From Mastacembelus armatus (Eukaryota > Chordata > Actinopteri > Synbranchiformes > Mastacembelidae): 64,000 bases of DNA. The stretch spans positions 14,433,673 through 14,497,672 of the forward strand of contig NC_046640.1 of NCBI RefSeq assembly GCF_900324485.2, read 5' to 3'. The translations under genes were made by a program, and so were the position numbers. The stretch's first letter is position 1. Every line of letters begins with the position of its first letter. A model generated the notes under the pieces. It ran no database searches. It saw only the letters and a program-made list of their open reading frames with translations, and was not told the DNA's origin. Positions 27,192 through 39,596 of the stretch are shown here, one piece after another.

Positions 27192-29612
27192 CTGTGGACA
27201 AACGTAAGTAGAAAATTAAATTCGAACTAAATCCTGCAGGGAACAGGGGAGGACTGGTCCTGTGATTCTGCGGGCCTGCTGTGCACCTTGGGGGGCAGGG
27301 CAGGTCACTCCTCTCTGATACCTGCTTTAGACCTCATCAGCGGAGTGGGCTGTGGAAATTTAAAGAGAGAAACAAACACAGTTTTAATGGAAGCACCAGC
27401 ACCAGAACCACACATCAACATATCCACAACAAAGATCACTCAGTGTGGCTATGTGGATAACTTTGGTCCAAATAATGGCTTGTACACTCAAACTTAGTAG
27501 TACTATTCTTGCATACAGTATACAAACAGTGTGTGCACAGGAAATGCATGGTTTGTGCATTATCAGTAATAAATGAAAAACGTTCTTTAAGTACTTAGAC
27601 AGCTGACATAGTGGGAAATGATGACTACCCTGCTTAATGGAAGGCTTAATTAGGCAGGTCAGTCCATGGGGAGCTGAGTCAAATCACAATTCAAGTTCAT
27701 GTTAATCCACTGAGCCCCTGGAACAAAGAGTTCAAGTACAGTAGCAGCTCTGTGCAGATGTGTCTCTAAACTGTGCACACACATAAGTGAGACTACAGTG
27801 CATAAATCAAGACATAGCATTTAAAACCTGTTCTCCAGTTATTACATTTCACGCTATGTAAATAGATAGTTAACAATAACCTGCGCACATGCGTGTCCAA
27901 AACTAATTTACAACTGTTAAAACCACTGCACCATGTAACAAGATTAAATGAGCCTTGCAGCTTTTCAGAGAGGATGGGCAGCTTTCTATGAAAGCAACTG
28001 TAACCTTGCATCATATGTAATAGAGCAACAAGGGCAGCTAAATTAGAAAAGCTATTGACTTGCTGTGTGTGGCCTGAAAGTTCCATTAAAATCTAGCACC
28101 ACAGGCTACAAAAGGCTATGGTCAGTCAGACATGCTGTACTAAAGCCAAAACAGTTCCCACCTCTATTATTTGAACTGTCTTATCTGAGTGTTTTATTGT
28201 GTCTAAGAGAAAACACCCAGACATGACACATACACAAACGTCCTGAATTAGTTCATTTAAGAAAGTATTCTAAATAAATGTATTCATTGACTTTTTTTTT
28301 GTATTTAGGAAGGTTTGTGTTAACAAATTTAACATTAACATTTTCAGCAATTTAAACCATTATTTAATTTTGTGTCTGTTAAAATGCAGGGCATTGTCCT
28401 AAATTCTCCAGCATTATCTTTGTTTTTCACAGCAAATGATGTCACTTCAGTATTGACCTGCATTGTACATTGTTCATTCATTTACAGCTCCAAGCATGCC
28501 AAAGAATCTTAGTTTTATATGATATTTAAAATGGAACCATCCTTTAACTGCTACAGTTTTATTATTAAACTGCAACAATCAGATATTGTTAATAATGACT
28601 TGCCACAAGAAACCTAACCCATGTCAACATCCTTATAACAAACACAGTATAGACAGTAGCCCATGATGACGCTGCCCATAACAGTTTTTTCTTCCATTTG
28701 TCGTTTGAGCACTAAATAAATCTACCTGTGTAATAAGGTATCTGCATGATAGCTGCATCTACATTCGATAATTGCAGCTGTATATGAAACAGACAAACAT
28801 TAAAAGCGTATTCGTGTGATACTTTGGCGCATTTCATTAAGGAAAGGTACAGTTAACACAGGGGGACCCCTCTGCAAATCCATATCGCTCATTTTTGTGG
28901 CGTTGAAGCAGTGCAGCTCGTTACAACCCGAGGGCTCTCTCTCTTTTCCTTTCCTTCACTGCAGCTTTTACTGTTTAAGAGATTCTTTCCCACCCAACCT
29001 TTTTACGCTCACTATCTTACTTCATGTATTACTGCAGGTTGGCATTTGGTGTCAGACCAAGGCTTCCAGAGACCACACAGCCTGTGATTGTTTGTTTTAG
29101 ATTTTTTGTTTTTTTTAATTAGAGCCAACAGCAGAGGCAGATGGAAACTGGTTACATAAAGCTTCTTACACAAATCAATAACTCTGTCCAACAGATGGTA
29201 TATCTTTTTATATACCCTTCCAATATTTGTTATAAGAGTAAAATAGTTAATATAGTATTTTCATGGAAATTCACAAGTTTAATATTTCATTTTATTTATT
29301 TGTGTTTTTAATTTTTACTTTTCAGACTTCAGTAAAGTATTAGCAGTGAAGTTTAGCCCACCATTAGATCAAATCAAGGAGAGGAGCTATGTACACATCC
29401 TGCCGTCTCCAACAACCCAATCCAACAATGATGATAGTAATAATATTGTTATGAAACCGGAAATTGCTTACTTTATAGTTAAAATGAACAAGGGAACAGA
29501 TCATACAATTTGTGCATCATGCATTGCGACTACACGTCAGTAATTGCAGAGTGTAGCTGTATTTCCCACGCCGCATCACTCAGAAATAGGGATAAATGTT
29601 TATTCCACCTAC
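27192..29612 (-). other. kcnj2: predicted kcnj2 5' UTR intron
   Basis: Reading the minus strand, a good donor (CCAACAG|GTAGGT) ends a putative leader exon at 29613. A good acceptor (TTTGTCCACAG|GATT) opens at 27191, 90 nt upstream of the start codon. Mammalian KCNJ2 has the same plan: a non-coding exon 1 and all coding sequence in exon 2. No other gene is seen inside these 2.4 kb. Confidence 0.55.
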
Positions 29613-29860
29613 CTGTTGGTCGTCGCACTGCAGCTCTGATGTTTTTATGTTGCGTTAAGTTCCATATGCGCCGGATATGGCCACGTCTTCTCTTTTATTC
29701 TTGCTCCTCTTTTGTTGTGTTCTCTTAGTTTCTCGTCTGTTGCTATAAACTGTGCCATAACCCTCTCCAGTGACACTGAAGAAGATATTACTCGTTGCAA
29801 AACAGATTTTAAAAATACTCGTGCCTATCCCCGCCCCCGTCGGAGCGACGACCAATGAGA
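29613..29860 (-). promoter_or_regulatory. kcnj2: predicted kcnj2 core promoter and leader exon
   Basis: On the minus strand, in order: an inverted CCAAT box (ATTGG, 29852-29856), a GC box (GGGGGCGGGG, about 29828-29837) and an AT-rich TATA-like stretch (TATTTTTAAAAT, about 29806-29817). A leader then runs to the donor at 29613. Order and spacing are those of a class II promoter. The start site would lie near 29780. This is sequence inference only. Confidence 0.45.
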
Positions 29861-30316
29861 AGCTGCAGCGCCTGTTCGAGCCTCCGAGCCAGACGGGGAA
29901 TAAAAACACAATTTCTCTGGAAACCTGCTGTTTTAACCAAAAAGAAGCCTAAATTTGGCGTCACCCATCTCCAGAGTAACCTTGAAACCGCATATGATTT
30001 ATGAATCTGGTCAAACTCCTATAATTAATACATTGTAATTAGAGCTTATGTGCTGCTTATGAATCAATCAAATACACGTGGTTGTGTGGGGGAGGCTTTC
30101 TTTGTGAACGGTGTGACTTTCCAAAATAATCATCACTGTTAGGCGGTGTTTTGATTTTACTCAATGAACACAAGGTGGCGGTGTCGAGCTCCAAATACTG
30201 GCCTCACATACTGTGACTGGTATTATTACTTTAAATGACGTCTGAACAAAAACAAGAGTTTTCAAGGAACAGTTTTTTTTTTTACCCAGTTTGATTTTAA
30301 TTAAATACGATATGAT

Positions 30317-30322
30317 TTTATT
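30317..30322 (-). terminator. kcnj16: candidate polyadenylation signal of kcnj16
   Basis: AATAAA on the minus strand, about 120 nt past the kcnj16 stop. A second AATAAA lies closer to the stop, near 30346-30351. A short 3' UTR would leave only about 0.5 kb before the predicted kcnj2 promoter. Confidence 0.4.
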
Positions 30323-30440
30323 TAATTAAATTTACAGTTATAGATTTTATTAAATCATAAAAACATGAGATCATGAACACTACAGAGCAGCATATAAATA
30401 TATTTACACAAACAAATGTTATCATTTGTCTTGAGAACAT

Positions 30441-31592
30441 CTACAGATATGTTTGCTGCATAACCTCTTCAGTAATGTCAATATTCACCTGACAAGTTTG
30501 TCCATTAATCTTGACTGATGGCAAGCATGGACAGTGGAACTGGCTGCCCTCTGCAGGACATCTCATACTGTCATATTCCTGTGCACTGAGCAGGGGCACT
30601 GGCACCCATGTGGTCTCATTGAACAGAGCATAGTCCACCTTGTAGTGCTTCTTGTCCACTTTCAACATATCCTGGAAACGCTGCCCCCAGCGGATGTCTG
30701 CGGCTGTGTATGAGGCACGGGTCTGGTGCAGCATACCTGTAGAGTCTCCAGTGTAGGTGAAAGACACCAACAGCTCAAAGTTACCCCTCAGCAGGTTGCC
30801 AGGGGCCAGGCAGTAGAGAGGGCTGCCAGGCTCCAGCTTGTGAATAATAGTGGTTGGTGTGGCCAGAACAATGTCCCGGTTGTGGATTTCCAAATCCTGG
30901 CAGGACATCACAATAGATCCCTGTGGCTGTTTTACATAGTGCACTAATTGGGCCCTGGCGACCCCCTCTAGGATATGATTACATCTGAAGTCCCCAAGGC
31001 GCCATGACAGACACAGAACTCCATCTCTCAGGTTGACCACTGCACAGCTGCTAAAACCCACCGTCTGAGCTCTTTTTCGTGCAGATGCCATTTTAGCAGC
31101 AACAATACCAATGACAATGGTGTCAAGGAAGCAACTAAATAAATCCTGAACTGTAAAGACAACAATGGCAACCATACACTTCTCAGTCATCCCCCTGAAG
31201 CCATAGCCAATAGTTGTCTGTGTCTCCATTGAGAACATAAAGGCTCCAGTAAATCCACGCACATTGTGCATGCAGGGTTCATTATCTACGCTGTCAGCAT
31301 CTCCATGTACATATGCAATGAGCCAATAAATGAGCCCGAAAAAAAGCCAAGAGAAAATGTTAGAGAGGGAAAAGATGAGAAGCATCACTCTCCAACGGAT
31401 CTCCACAAGAGTGGTGAAGATATCCATCAGGTAGGGGGTCCATTCTCTAGGCGTCCTCCGGAAAACCACAGGAAACCGTCCATCTTTCTCCATATAGCGT
31501 AGCTGCTTCTCACTGCCATTTTGCCTGCTCAGTGTGTGGATTGTGGTGCAGCAGATTTCAGTGACAACCTGCTCACCCCTCACTGTGCTCAT
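30441..31592 (-). CDS. kcnj16: Kir5.1-like inward rectifier K+ channel subunit
   Basis: Kir channel subunit, 383 aa in one coding exon (human Kir5.1 is 418 aa). Kir5.1 is mostly a partner of Kir4.1/4.2 in kidney and glia and gives pH-sensitive heteromers. The case for kcnj16 is the stretch after TM2 (AKMASARKRAQT), the FTYTGDSTG segment and its place directly upstream of kcnj2 on the same strand, as in human. Visible are TM1 (about 66-93), the filter TIGYGF (127-132) and TM2 (about 143-165). Asp157 occupies the rectification-controller site where mammalian Kir5.1 has Asn. The protein is clearly more diverged than kcnj2, and the N-terminus (MSTVRGEQVV) and C-terminus are unlike mammalian Kir5.1. 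An acceptor-like site (TTTGTGCAG|GATATT, 31619-31621) 26 nt before the ATG points to a spliced leader. Confidence 0.82.
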   Translation of the reverse strand: MSTVRGEQVVTEICCTTIHTLSRQNGSEKQLRYMEKDGRFPVVFRRTPREWTPYLMDIFTTLVEIRWRVMLLIFSLSNIFSWLFFGLIYWLIAYVHGDADSVDNEPCMHNVRGFTGAFMFSMETQTTIGYGFRGMTEKCMVAIVVFTVQDLFSCFLDTIVIGIVAAKMASARKRAQTVGFSSCAVVNLRDGVLCLSWRLGDFRCNHILEGVARAQLVHYVKQPQGSIVMSCQDLEIHNRDIVLATPTTIIHKLEPGSPLYCLAPGNLLRGNFELLVSFTYTGDSTGMLHQTRASYTAADIRWGQRFQDMLKVDKKHYKVDYALFNETTWVPVPLLSAQEYDSMRCPAEGSQFHCPCLPSVKINGQTCQVNIDITEEVMQQTYL

Positions 31593-31618
31593 TTTGACCA
31601 GGGCTACCCTTCAATATC

Positions 31619-34600
31619 CTGCACAAAGACAGACATGAAATGGAAAATTCACATTAGAATGACAGTTCTAAAGTTAAATGCCAGGACATCAGAAAGGTAG
31701 CATTTTATTAAGCAGATGTGACTAAAATGTAAAAATAAATAAATAAACTGACTTTTTTTATTAAGCTGAATCCTTCATGTTTGAGCAAGCAGCCTAGGTC
31801 ACCCTGTGCCTCAAGCTATCAGCAGAAAATGATTTGAGCACTCCTCAGAGTGTGAAAAATATACTTCAAGAGTATGAGGTTCTTACTGATTATTAACCAG
31901 AAGATCCATTAAAGTCTGGACAACATCCAAATCAGTCATGGTAAAAGCTTTCTATGATCACTTCAACCTGGTAAATGCGACAGATCCGGTACAGGGTCCA
32001 GTCAAAAGGGACTATACAAAACTGCCTGTAAAAAGGTTGTAAAATGGTGTGTTGTTTTTTTTTTTCTTTCAATGTTTCTAAAAGCTGAGGTCCCACCACC
32101 ACCAAAAACGTTCATTGCACTCTGCTATACTGGGTGTTATAAGAAGCCATTCTTTCCGTTGATACCAAGTCTGAGCTAAGTTTCTCACATCAGCCTCAAA
32201 GCAAACACACAGCAAAACTTCACTGTGATCTTTTGAGGCAAAATGTGTGTTTACAATTCTCTACATGTACTTTAAGACCCAGACCGGCTGTTTTCAATGG
32301 ATTTTTAACTAATGTGTAGACGTGTCCTTCATACACTAAGTTCCCTCTAAGAAGTCTTTCAGTCTTAAACTTGTTCAGGTACCAATGATGATATATTTAA
32401 TTTGTTCACAACCATCTGACAAGATCAATATTGGCTTCTGGATCAGGACAAGTTAGGGAAGAACCATCAGTTTAGGGTCTCTTTCCATTTAGATGTGACC
32501 CAGTACAGTGGCTGGAAAACAGACCCCAAAAATGATAAAATGATTTATTTTGAAGAAAACACAAGACAAAATAATTTGTGTTAACACATCCCAAGCAGCT
32601 CTAAGGCCAAACTTGTATAGACTAAATAAAAAATTGACAAGTGTGGTTATAATGGAAGTGTTTATATAATCAATGTCTTTACTCCACAAGTCCTAACAAA
32701 ATTGTTTTGTGGTTAATAAAGCAAAAACCTAACCTCAGTGAGGTGCAGTTATTGAACTATTTTTGTCTTTATGAGGTTAATTATTATCCTCCAACCACCT
32801 CTAACTGCTTTCACCTCCAAATGTCACCGCAAATGTCAAAGTTTAACCACACCACCTTCATTTCAATAAGACATAAAATACAAAGCCAGGACATTATTGC
32901 TTTTGTCAAGCCAGTAATCTGACAGCTGTTTGAGATGTCACTGATGAAAATCATGCTATCAAGCTTATGGTTTTATGCAGAATGCTAAGTGAAAATACTG
33001 ATTGATGTTGTTTTAGTCATGTCTTTCCTTGCTGTTCAGTCAGGTCCTTATCTCCAGTTTTATTGTTTAATTGAGTCACTTAGACGCACATAGTTGTTGT
33101 CTGTCTCAGTTTATGATAAACTTGTATTCAAGAGTTATAGTTTCATGCTCTTTGATTCTGTGGTTTAATTGTGTACTTTAACGATTTTAGGTAACTGTAA
33201 ACCGTCCACTGTTTATGTTATAATAGCACTCTTTTAGAATAGACTTCCTGTCAGTCAGAATAAGGCCAATCCATCTGAAATGTTCCTCGCTTGAGCCTGA
33301 TTCTGTTTGTTGGTGATCTGTAGCAGTAAACACAAATACGCTAACTCAATATGCCAAAGATTGTGGAAAGATGCAGCTCTGTGCATGAAACAGTTGGAAA
33401 GATAACTGCTCACAAATAGCCTCTGGTTAACAGCATAGTAATCAGCTTAGTAAAAGGCAGCCAAAATGCAAACACATCATCTCAAGTGTTGTACCGTTAC
33501 TATGTTCTCATGTTATGACTATTATGGCACAATAATGTTACAGAAAGCAGTGTCAGTATTTGATGAATATGTACATAGGGATGCATAAAAATAGCAAGTC
33601 ACTGGGTTAAGATACTTTAACTGTACAAGCAAATGAATACTTGACCCATCAGCTGCAGTGTCACATGTTTGACAATGTAGCAACCTGATTTTTCCCCAGA
33701 ACTCCCTGAGTGGAAAACAACAAGAACAGGACAATCTGGTCTAAGGAAGAGGTCACTGAGGTGGCGCCCACTCTCTGCAGTCAGAAAATGAGCAGGGGAA
33801 ACTACAAAGTCTAGCCTATGTTATTAAGGTATGATGTGTTTTGCTTTGGTTTTATATAAACTTTACTGCTATGTAGCTATTCATGTCTCAAATTCTGCGT
33901 GTGAATAGACTGAGAGCTACTGCTACAGTATGTGTGGCCAGTAAGCTTGAGTTACATTCCTAATTAAGATAAGATGAATAGTCCCACAGTGGGGAAATTC
34001 CACAGATGTTAGCGTCTTCTATGATCTTTAATATTTATTTATTTTGTATATGCCAAAGTTTTACATTTGGTATGTCCTCAATAACCTTTATAATAATTTA
34101 TTTACAATTTGACTGATGGCACCTTTTTCCTGTCTTATTTCTCTTAACACTGGTGAAATAATCTGCAGACTTCGATAATATTCAGCTGCATTTGTAGATG
34201 CTTTGTAAGTTAGTAATCTCTGACCTGCTATTCCTATCATGTATTAGCTAGTAGTAAAATGGATTGCCAAAGTGTATTGTTCTGTTATTTTTGTAGAAAC
34301 ACAAAGACAGGTCTTTTTATTTATATAATATTATCAATTAGAAGTGTTAATGTTGTCATTTATTGGTCATTACATAGAATAATCCTTCAATACATTTAGA
34401 AATAACAGAAATATTTAAATGTTCAACTTACTTGCAGAGTAAAAATTGTCAGGTGTCATATAAGCCCATCTGTTCTGCCAAGCATTAGGTGATGTGCTGC
34501 CACAGTTTAAGTAGGAACTGAGTTCAATTAGCTGCAGAGTGTAGGGGGCTGGTCTGGGCCTGAGGCAACGTCCCAGTTTTTTTCTATTTTACAGCAATCA

Positions 34601-36066
34601 CTTCCCTCCATCTGGAATATTTTAAAGGCTTTTAAGGTGAAAATATCAAAAGTCCTCTAAGTGTTTGTGTAAAGTGATGAAATTGTACAATTAGTTATGA
34701 AATTATTGAATAGTCTCACAAGAAATAAAAATGACATTAGATTAAGTTATTTATGGGGTTATTTTTCAGTTATGTACACAGCAATATGCACAAAATGTGT
34801 ACAGTTATTTCACCTCGAATTTGTCAGACAAAAAAAAAATGTTTTGCTCCATCAGCTGGAGATGCTGTAAGGAGAAGAACCTTCTTTTTTCTTCAGTCTG
34901 GATCTGTTAAAAAAAAAAGTTCACTAAACAGCCAGGACACAGACTTCTGCATTTGTATTTAAATGCAGTCACACAAACATCCGAACCTGTTAGAAAGAGG
35001 CCAGCAACACCAAAACAAACTTCCTGTTCGTTTTTTAAGCCACCCCCTTTTCGATTTAGCATGTATTGATCTTTTGAGCTTATGTGTGAAGACAGAGGTG
35101 ACAGACATTCCTCTGAGAGATAACCTGGATAACCTTTTACCAGTTTTTCATTAACAGGCAGAAACGAGTAGGTTAAAACACATACAGAAACAGTCTTACA
35201 TCCTTTACTGCAGTACATAACAATAGTGTGACTGTGAGAACTGTGAAAGCACAGTATTTGTTGAAAATATAAGTCAAGCCACCTTTGCTGTCAGTAGAAC
35301 AGCAGGGTAGTAAAACTCGGCAGTAGGTGGTCGACTGCGACTGCATGGGTGTTCTGTACAGTTATGCAGTAAAAAAGTCATGTGGGTTAGGGGTTGAGTT
35401 ACTACAGGCTGCTCTTCTGCAGAAAGACAAACACAGCAACAATTTGGATATGTCAATTAATGAAATGCATATTGTGGGAGTACAATTTAGTTTATGAGAG
35501 GATTTTAATTAGCACTGTATAATTCTTTAGGCTTATTAGTGAAATTGCTAATGCACACAAAAACGACAAATGACAAAACTATAAAATTTCATGTTCGTTG
35601 TTCTCAGAAAACACGCACGTCTTTGTCCTGCGTCCATAACAGGGCTTGGTTATTGGCTGTGCCAACTCACTTTCCTCTTTGACACAGCCACAGTCCCATT
35701 GTAATGCAAAGCAGCACAACCAGTCATAATGACAAATAGCAGCTGGAACTACCTGAACCTGGAAGGTAAACATACAGTGGGAGTAACTGCACTTATGTTC
35801 TGTTTACACAGACTGAAAAAGGGACATGCTGAATGCTCACTGTAATTATGCACACAAAGGTATTCTTATGCACTATTATGGGTTAGTCAGATTCTCTTGT
35901 GTGCCATATGTCTGACTATGTGGTTAATTGTCACAGACAGGTGTATTTAAGCATCATACAAGGCTAAAACATATAAGACAGGACAGAAGACAGTGCCAAC
36001 AACAAACTGGCACACGACTGTTATTACTCACACAGTTGTAGTAGATAGTAGATGATTCCTGCAGTG
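31619..36066. other. intergenic/5' flank of kcnj16, no gene supported
   Basis: About 4.4 kb, AT-rich, between the kcnj16 coding exon and the next gene on the plus strand. It should hold the kcnj16 leader exon and promoter, which I cannot place with confidence. A repeat tail is present near 33967-34005 (AAGATAAGATGAATAGTCCC followed by GGGGAAATTC), a motif common at the ends of teleost dispersed repeats. Short frames such as 34907-35218 show no family resemblance. Confidence 0.5.
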
Positions 36067-39000
36067 ATGGTTTTAGTAAAGTTGTTTCTTACCCACAGTC
36101 TAGGGAAGACTGTCTTCTTACTGAGTTTACTAACAGTAGGTAAGTGTAAGTTAAGATATTTATATTTATTTAGTCAAATATTCAAAATTTGGGCTCACTT
36201 TTGACTCCCAATTTTAGGATGTGGACTTGCTGAAACCATCTGTACAAGCCGCAGATGTCTGGCTCAAATGTTGATAAATAAAAACTTTTCATCTCAACCA
36301 CAATATGAAAACTGCAGTCAAACAGTATATGTGCCATACATTGAGTACCAAACACTGTCAGTTGTAAGTATTTTGAATTATTTTCCTTTAAGATCTGTCA
36401 TATCTGTGTGGTTTCCCTTTATTATTTGTAATGTCTTTATTTGTGTTGCTTTTATTTTGACTAAGCTGTTCTAAGGTAAACCTGCTGAACCTGCACTGAT
36501 ACATGATACAGTTTATTTAATCACATAAATATGTATACAACAAAATTGGGGAAAAACATGTTAAATGCTTATTCATCAGATCCGTGTTTTGAGACACAAA
36601 GTCACTAATCCAGTGTTTGCCACTTTATCCTGTTATCTTTTTTTTAACAGGACACGAAGAACCTCCGCTTATATAGTCTCCTGCAAGCCATGTTGGTAAG
36701 CTTAAAGATATTTTTACATTAACAAACAAAAAACAAACAATCACAGTAATTATGATTTTACATCAAAGGTATGGAGTGATCCTGAGTTGAGCTGGAACAC
36801 ATCCGTTTATAAATATAATGCAGTGGTTCTGCCAGTACAAACAGTCTGGATCCCGGAGCTCCAGGTCACAAATGGGTAAGTCAGTAACATAGCATAAGAG
36901 CCTCCAGCTATTAGAATAAATTTACTTCTTGGACTTATTTAGCCCTGTGATGGACTGGTGACCTGTCCAGGGTGTACCCCTGCCTTCCACCCGAAAGAGA
37001 GCTGGGATAGGCTCCAGCAGATCCCTGTGACCCTGGTTAAGGAGTAAGCAAGTATAGATGATGGATGGATGGATGGACTTATTTAAGTTTATCAACATCG
37101 TCTTGTGTCTCTAATGTCTGTAGAATACAAACTACTATGACGGACGCCTCTCGTGATCTGCTGGTCTACAGCAATGGCACCCTGGTTCACTTTGTGAACA
37201 TAAATGCAGAGGTGGACTGTGCAGTCAACTTGTTCAACTATCCCTTTGCTGCTGATGAATGTCCTGTCGCGATCCAGACATGGTCCTATGATGGTAAACT
37301 CAGCAGTTCAATTAAATCAACATCAGTGCAGGATTAAAAGTAAACTGACTTTCATTTTCATCGTTTTAAATATCTGTCGACTGATTTATCTTCTTAGCCA
37401 AGTTAGTTTTAGTTTTGCATTTTCTCACTATTGTGTTCTTTAACATGAAAGGAAAAACATGTTTTATGTAATCTGCTATTTATCATACCAAACCCACACT
37501 TTGCCACATCAGATAAGAAAAATACATGATTCTTTTCATTCAGAATGTGGCACAGACCTGGTGTTCGGTAAAGTGTGGAAGAATGATGGTTCCCATGGAG
37601 ATTGGCAAACTACACACGTGTCCCTCGAGAAAAAGAGAGATGATCGCCATTACATCATGGTAAGTTCCTAAACATGACGGACAGACATTTGATTCATGTT
37701 TCACAAAATTCCTGCAATATTGATATTATCATATTGTCATAGATGGATTACTGAACTGAACTACCAAGCACAGGCTCAGGGGTGCAAGGGGTCAGTGGGG
37801 CCCTAGACCAGAGAACTGAGACTGTTGACCTTTCTGTTGGAAGGAAATGAGAAACAAATAGATGCAAAACTACAAAATGACTAAAAAAGAATCACAACAC
37901 CAAAGAACTGCAAAGAACTACAGAAGTGTGCAAAACTACCAAATGAAAAACAAATGAAGTAAAATAATAAGTTGATTTTGAACACGAAGAGATGGGGCCC
38001 TTTACATGTCTGTGTCCAGGGGCCCATTGTCCCCTAATCTATCTGCTGGCATTAGTACTAAAACAATTAGTCAATAAATCAATATAACAAAAAAATCAAC
38101 TGGTGCTATTTTGACATTTTCACATTCGATCGATCATTTCAGTCATTTTAGAGCAAAATGGTCAAACATCAATTAATCAGTGCAGGGTAAGGAAAGTGTA
38201 GCTCTAGATAGTGATTGCTGAATAAATGTGAAGACTTTAGTAAGTGGATTACCACCATTTTGCATGAGACAGGAATAAAAATAAGTATTAGGCAAACATT
38301 TTCTTCCACCACAAGCATATGCCAGTAGTTTTTAGAAAAACTGCAAAAAAGTTCATTTATTTTCCTATAACCACAAAATTCTGTGTTCCACACACTCAGG
38401 TGGGACTGAGCATCAAATATACCGGTCCCTTCATTACATTACTGCTGCCCACTATTCTTATTGTGTTGGCTGATGTGGTCAGCTTTGCCCTGCCAGTGGG
38501 AGAAGGTGAACGCAACGGTTTTAAAGTCACGCTGGTGCTCAGCTTCACCATGTTCCTCGGCATCCTCAACGATGTGCTCCCTGGAGACAGCGAATGCAGC
38601 CCCATTATCCGTGAGTCAGCTCACATGCATCTCAGCGAAACGCACATGCACACTCACAATGTATATCTGAACAACATCCCAGTTTGAGCTTGAGTCATGA
38701 ACCATGTGTTTGTGCTGCAGGAACCCACTTCTGTGTTTGTCTGGTGCTCATGGTGCTGAGCATGCTGGTGTCGATGGTGCTGACCCAGGTGGCCAAAGAT
38801 GGCACAATTGTTTCACGCTGTTGGCCCCAAAGGGCTGCACCCAAAACCAGACGAGAGGAGCAGGATGAGGGTAAGCGATTGATTGATTAAAAAAAAATAC
38901 ATGTTGAATTTCTAAGTAGAAGAACTGACTTTTAAAAACAAAAACAAAAAAAAAAACACATTGTGCTACTGTTTTATTATAATATCTACAGAAAATCAAG

Positions 39001-39245
39001 CTGACATCAGTGTCGTTAAGCTGGGTGGTTCAGAGGACAGTCAGATGCTCAGAAAGGTGGTCAAATTCCTGGACGCTATAAAGGCCAAGGAACTGGAAAG
39101 TGAGAGATGTAAGGCGATTGCCAACAGATTGGACACAATCTTTTTCTGGTTCTACTTCATTTTGGGCACTGTGTACTTCTGTGCCATGACGTACGTGATG
39201 GTACGGTATGAATGTAAAATTGACCATTTTGATTTCTGGAACTAA
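36067..39245 (+). CDS. Cys-loop ligand-gated cation channel, ZACN/HTR3-like, 9 exons
   Basis: Pentameric ligand-gated channel subunit. Exons 36067-36139, 36218-36363, 36651-36695, 36769-36875, 37124-37293, 37544-37659, 38400-38610, 38721-38870 and 38992-39245 join in frame into 423 aa. The 45-nt third and 170-nt fifth exons are the family's usual sizes. Visible are a signal peptide (MVLVKLFLTHSLGKTVFLLS), the Cys-loop with 13 residues between cysteines (CAVNLFNYPFAADEC), M1-M3, and GERNGFKVTL at the M1-M2 turn, the cation-selective GE type. A short intracellular loop with an amphipathic helix precedes M4. WNTS before loop A, LADV in M1 and a Cys in the M2-M3 linker (DSECSP) look more like the zinc-activated channel ZACN than like 5-HT3A. 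ZACN also lies on human 17q25, like the neighbouring genes. HTR3-like remains possible, so no symbol is given. An AATAAA follows at 39569. Confidence 0.85.
36942..37074 (+). mobile_element. 5'-truncated SINE with L2-like tail, flanked by TSD
   Basis: Sits in intron 4 of the Cys-loop receptor gene. It runs from CCCTGTGATGGACTGGTGAC to a GGATGGATGG tail. The 11-bp sequence GGACTTATTTA occurs directly before (36931-36941) and after (37075-37085), a clean target-site duplication. The body is the same as the 3' half of the element at 41175-41467. Confidence 0.85.
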
Positions 39246-39568
39246 CAGGTGAGACTACTAATGATTACCACCATGTTATTGAATATCAAGTAAGAGATCT
39301 AAACTGAATTTTTTGGATTTACATAAGCTCTCAAAGATTCAGAAGCTTCTCTTAAATTCAAATGCAAAGATAAAAAAGACATGAAAAACAGCATATTTAT
39401 TTGTTAGGTATATTTAACCTTACATTCTCTATATGTCACATATTGTGGTCCTTTATACTTACAGTATGTTTATCTGTTGATGTTGATACAATGTGTTTTA
39501 GTGTACTGAAACTCAAATAAGGAATATATCATTTCTGTTATGTATAAAATGTATGAAAATATTATTAT

Positions 39569-39574
39569 AATAAA
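39569..39574 (+). terminator. polyadenylation signal of the Cys-loop receptor gene
   Basis: AATAAA about 325 nt past the stop codon, the first good signal downstream. Confidence 0.6.
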
Positions 39575-39596
39575 ACTTTACATTTACACTCATCAC

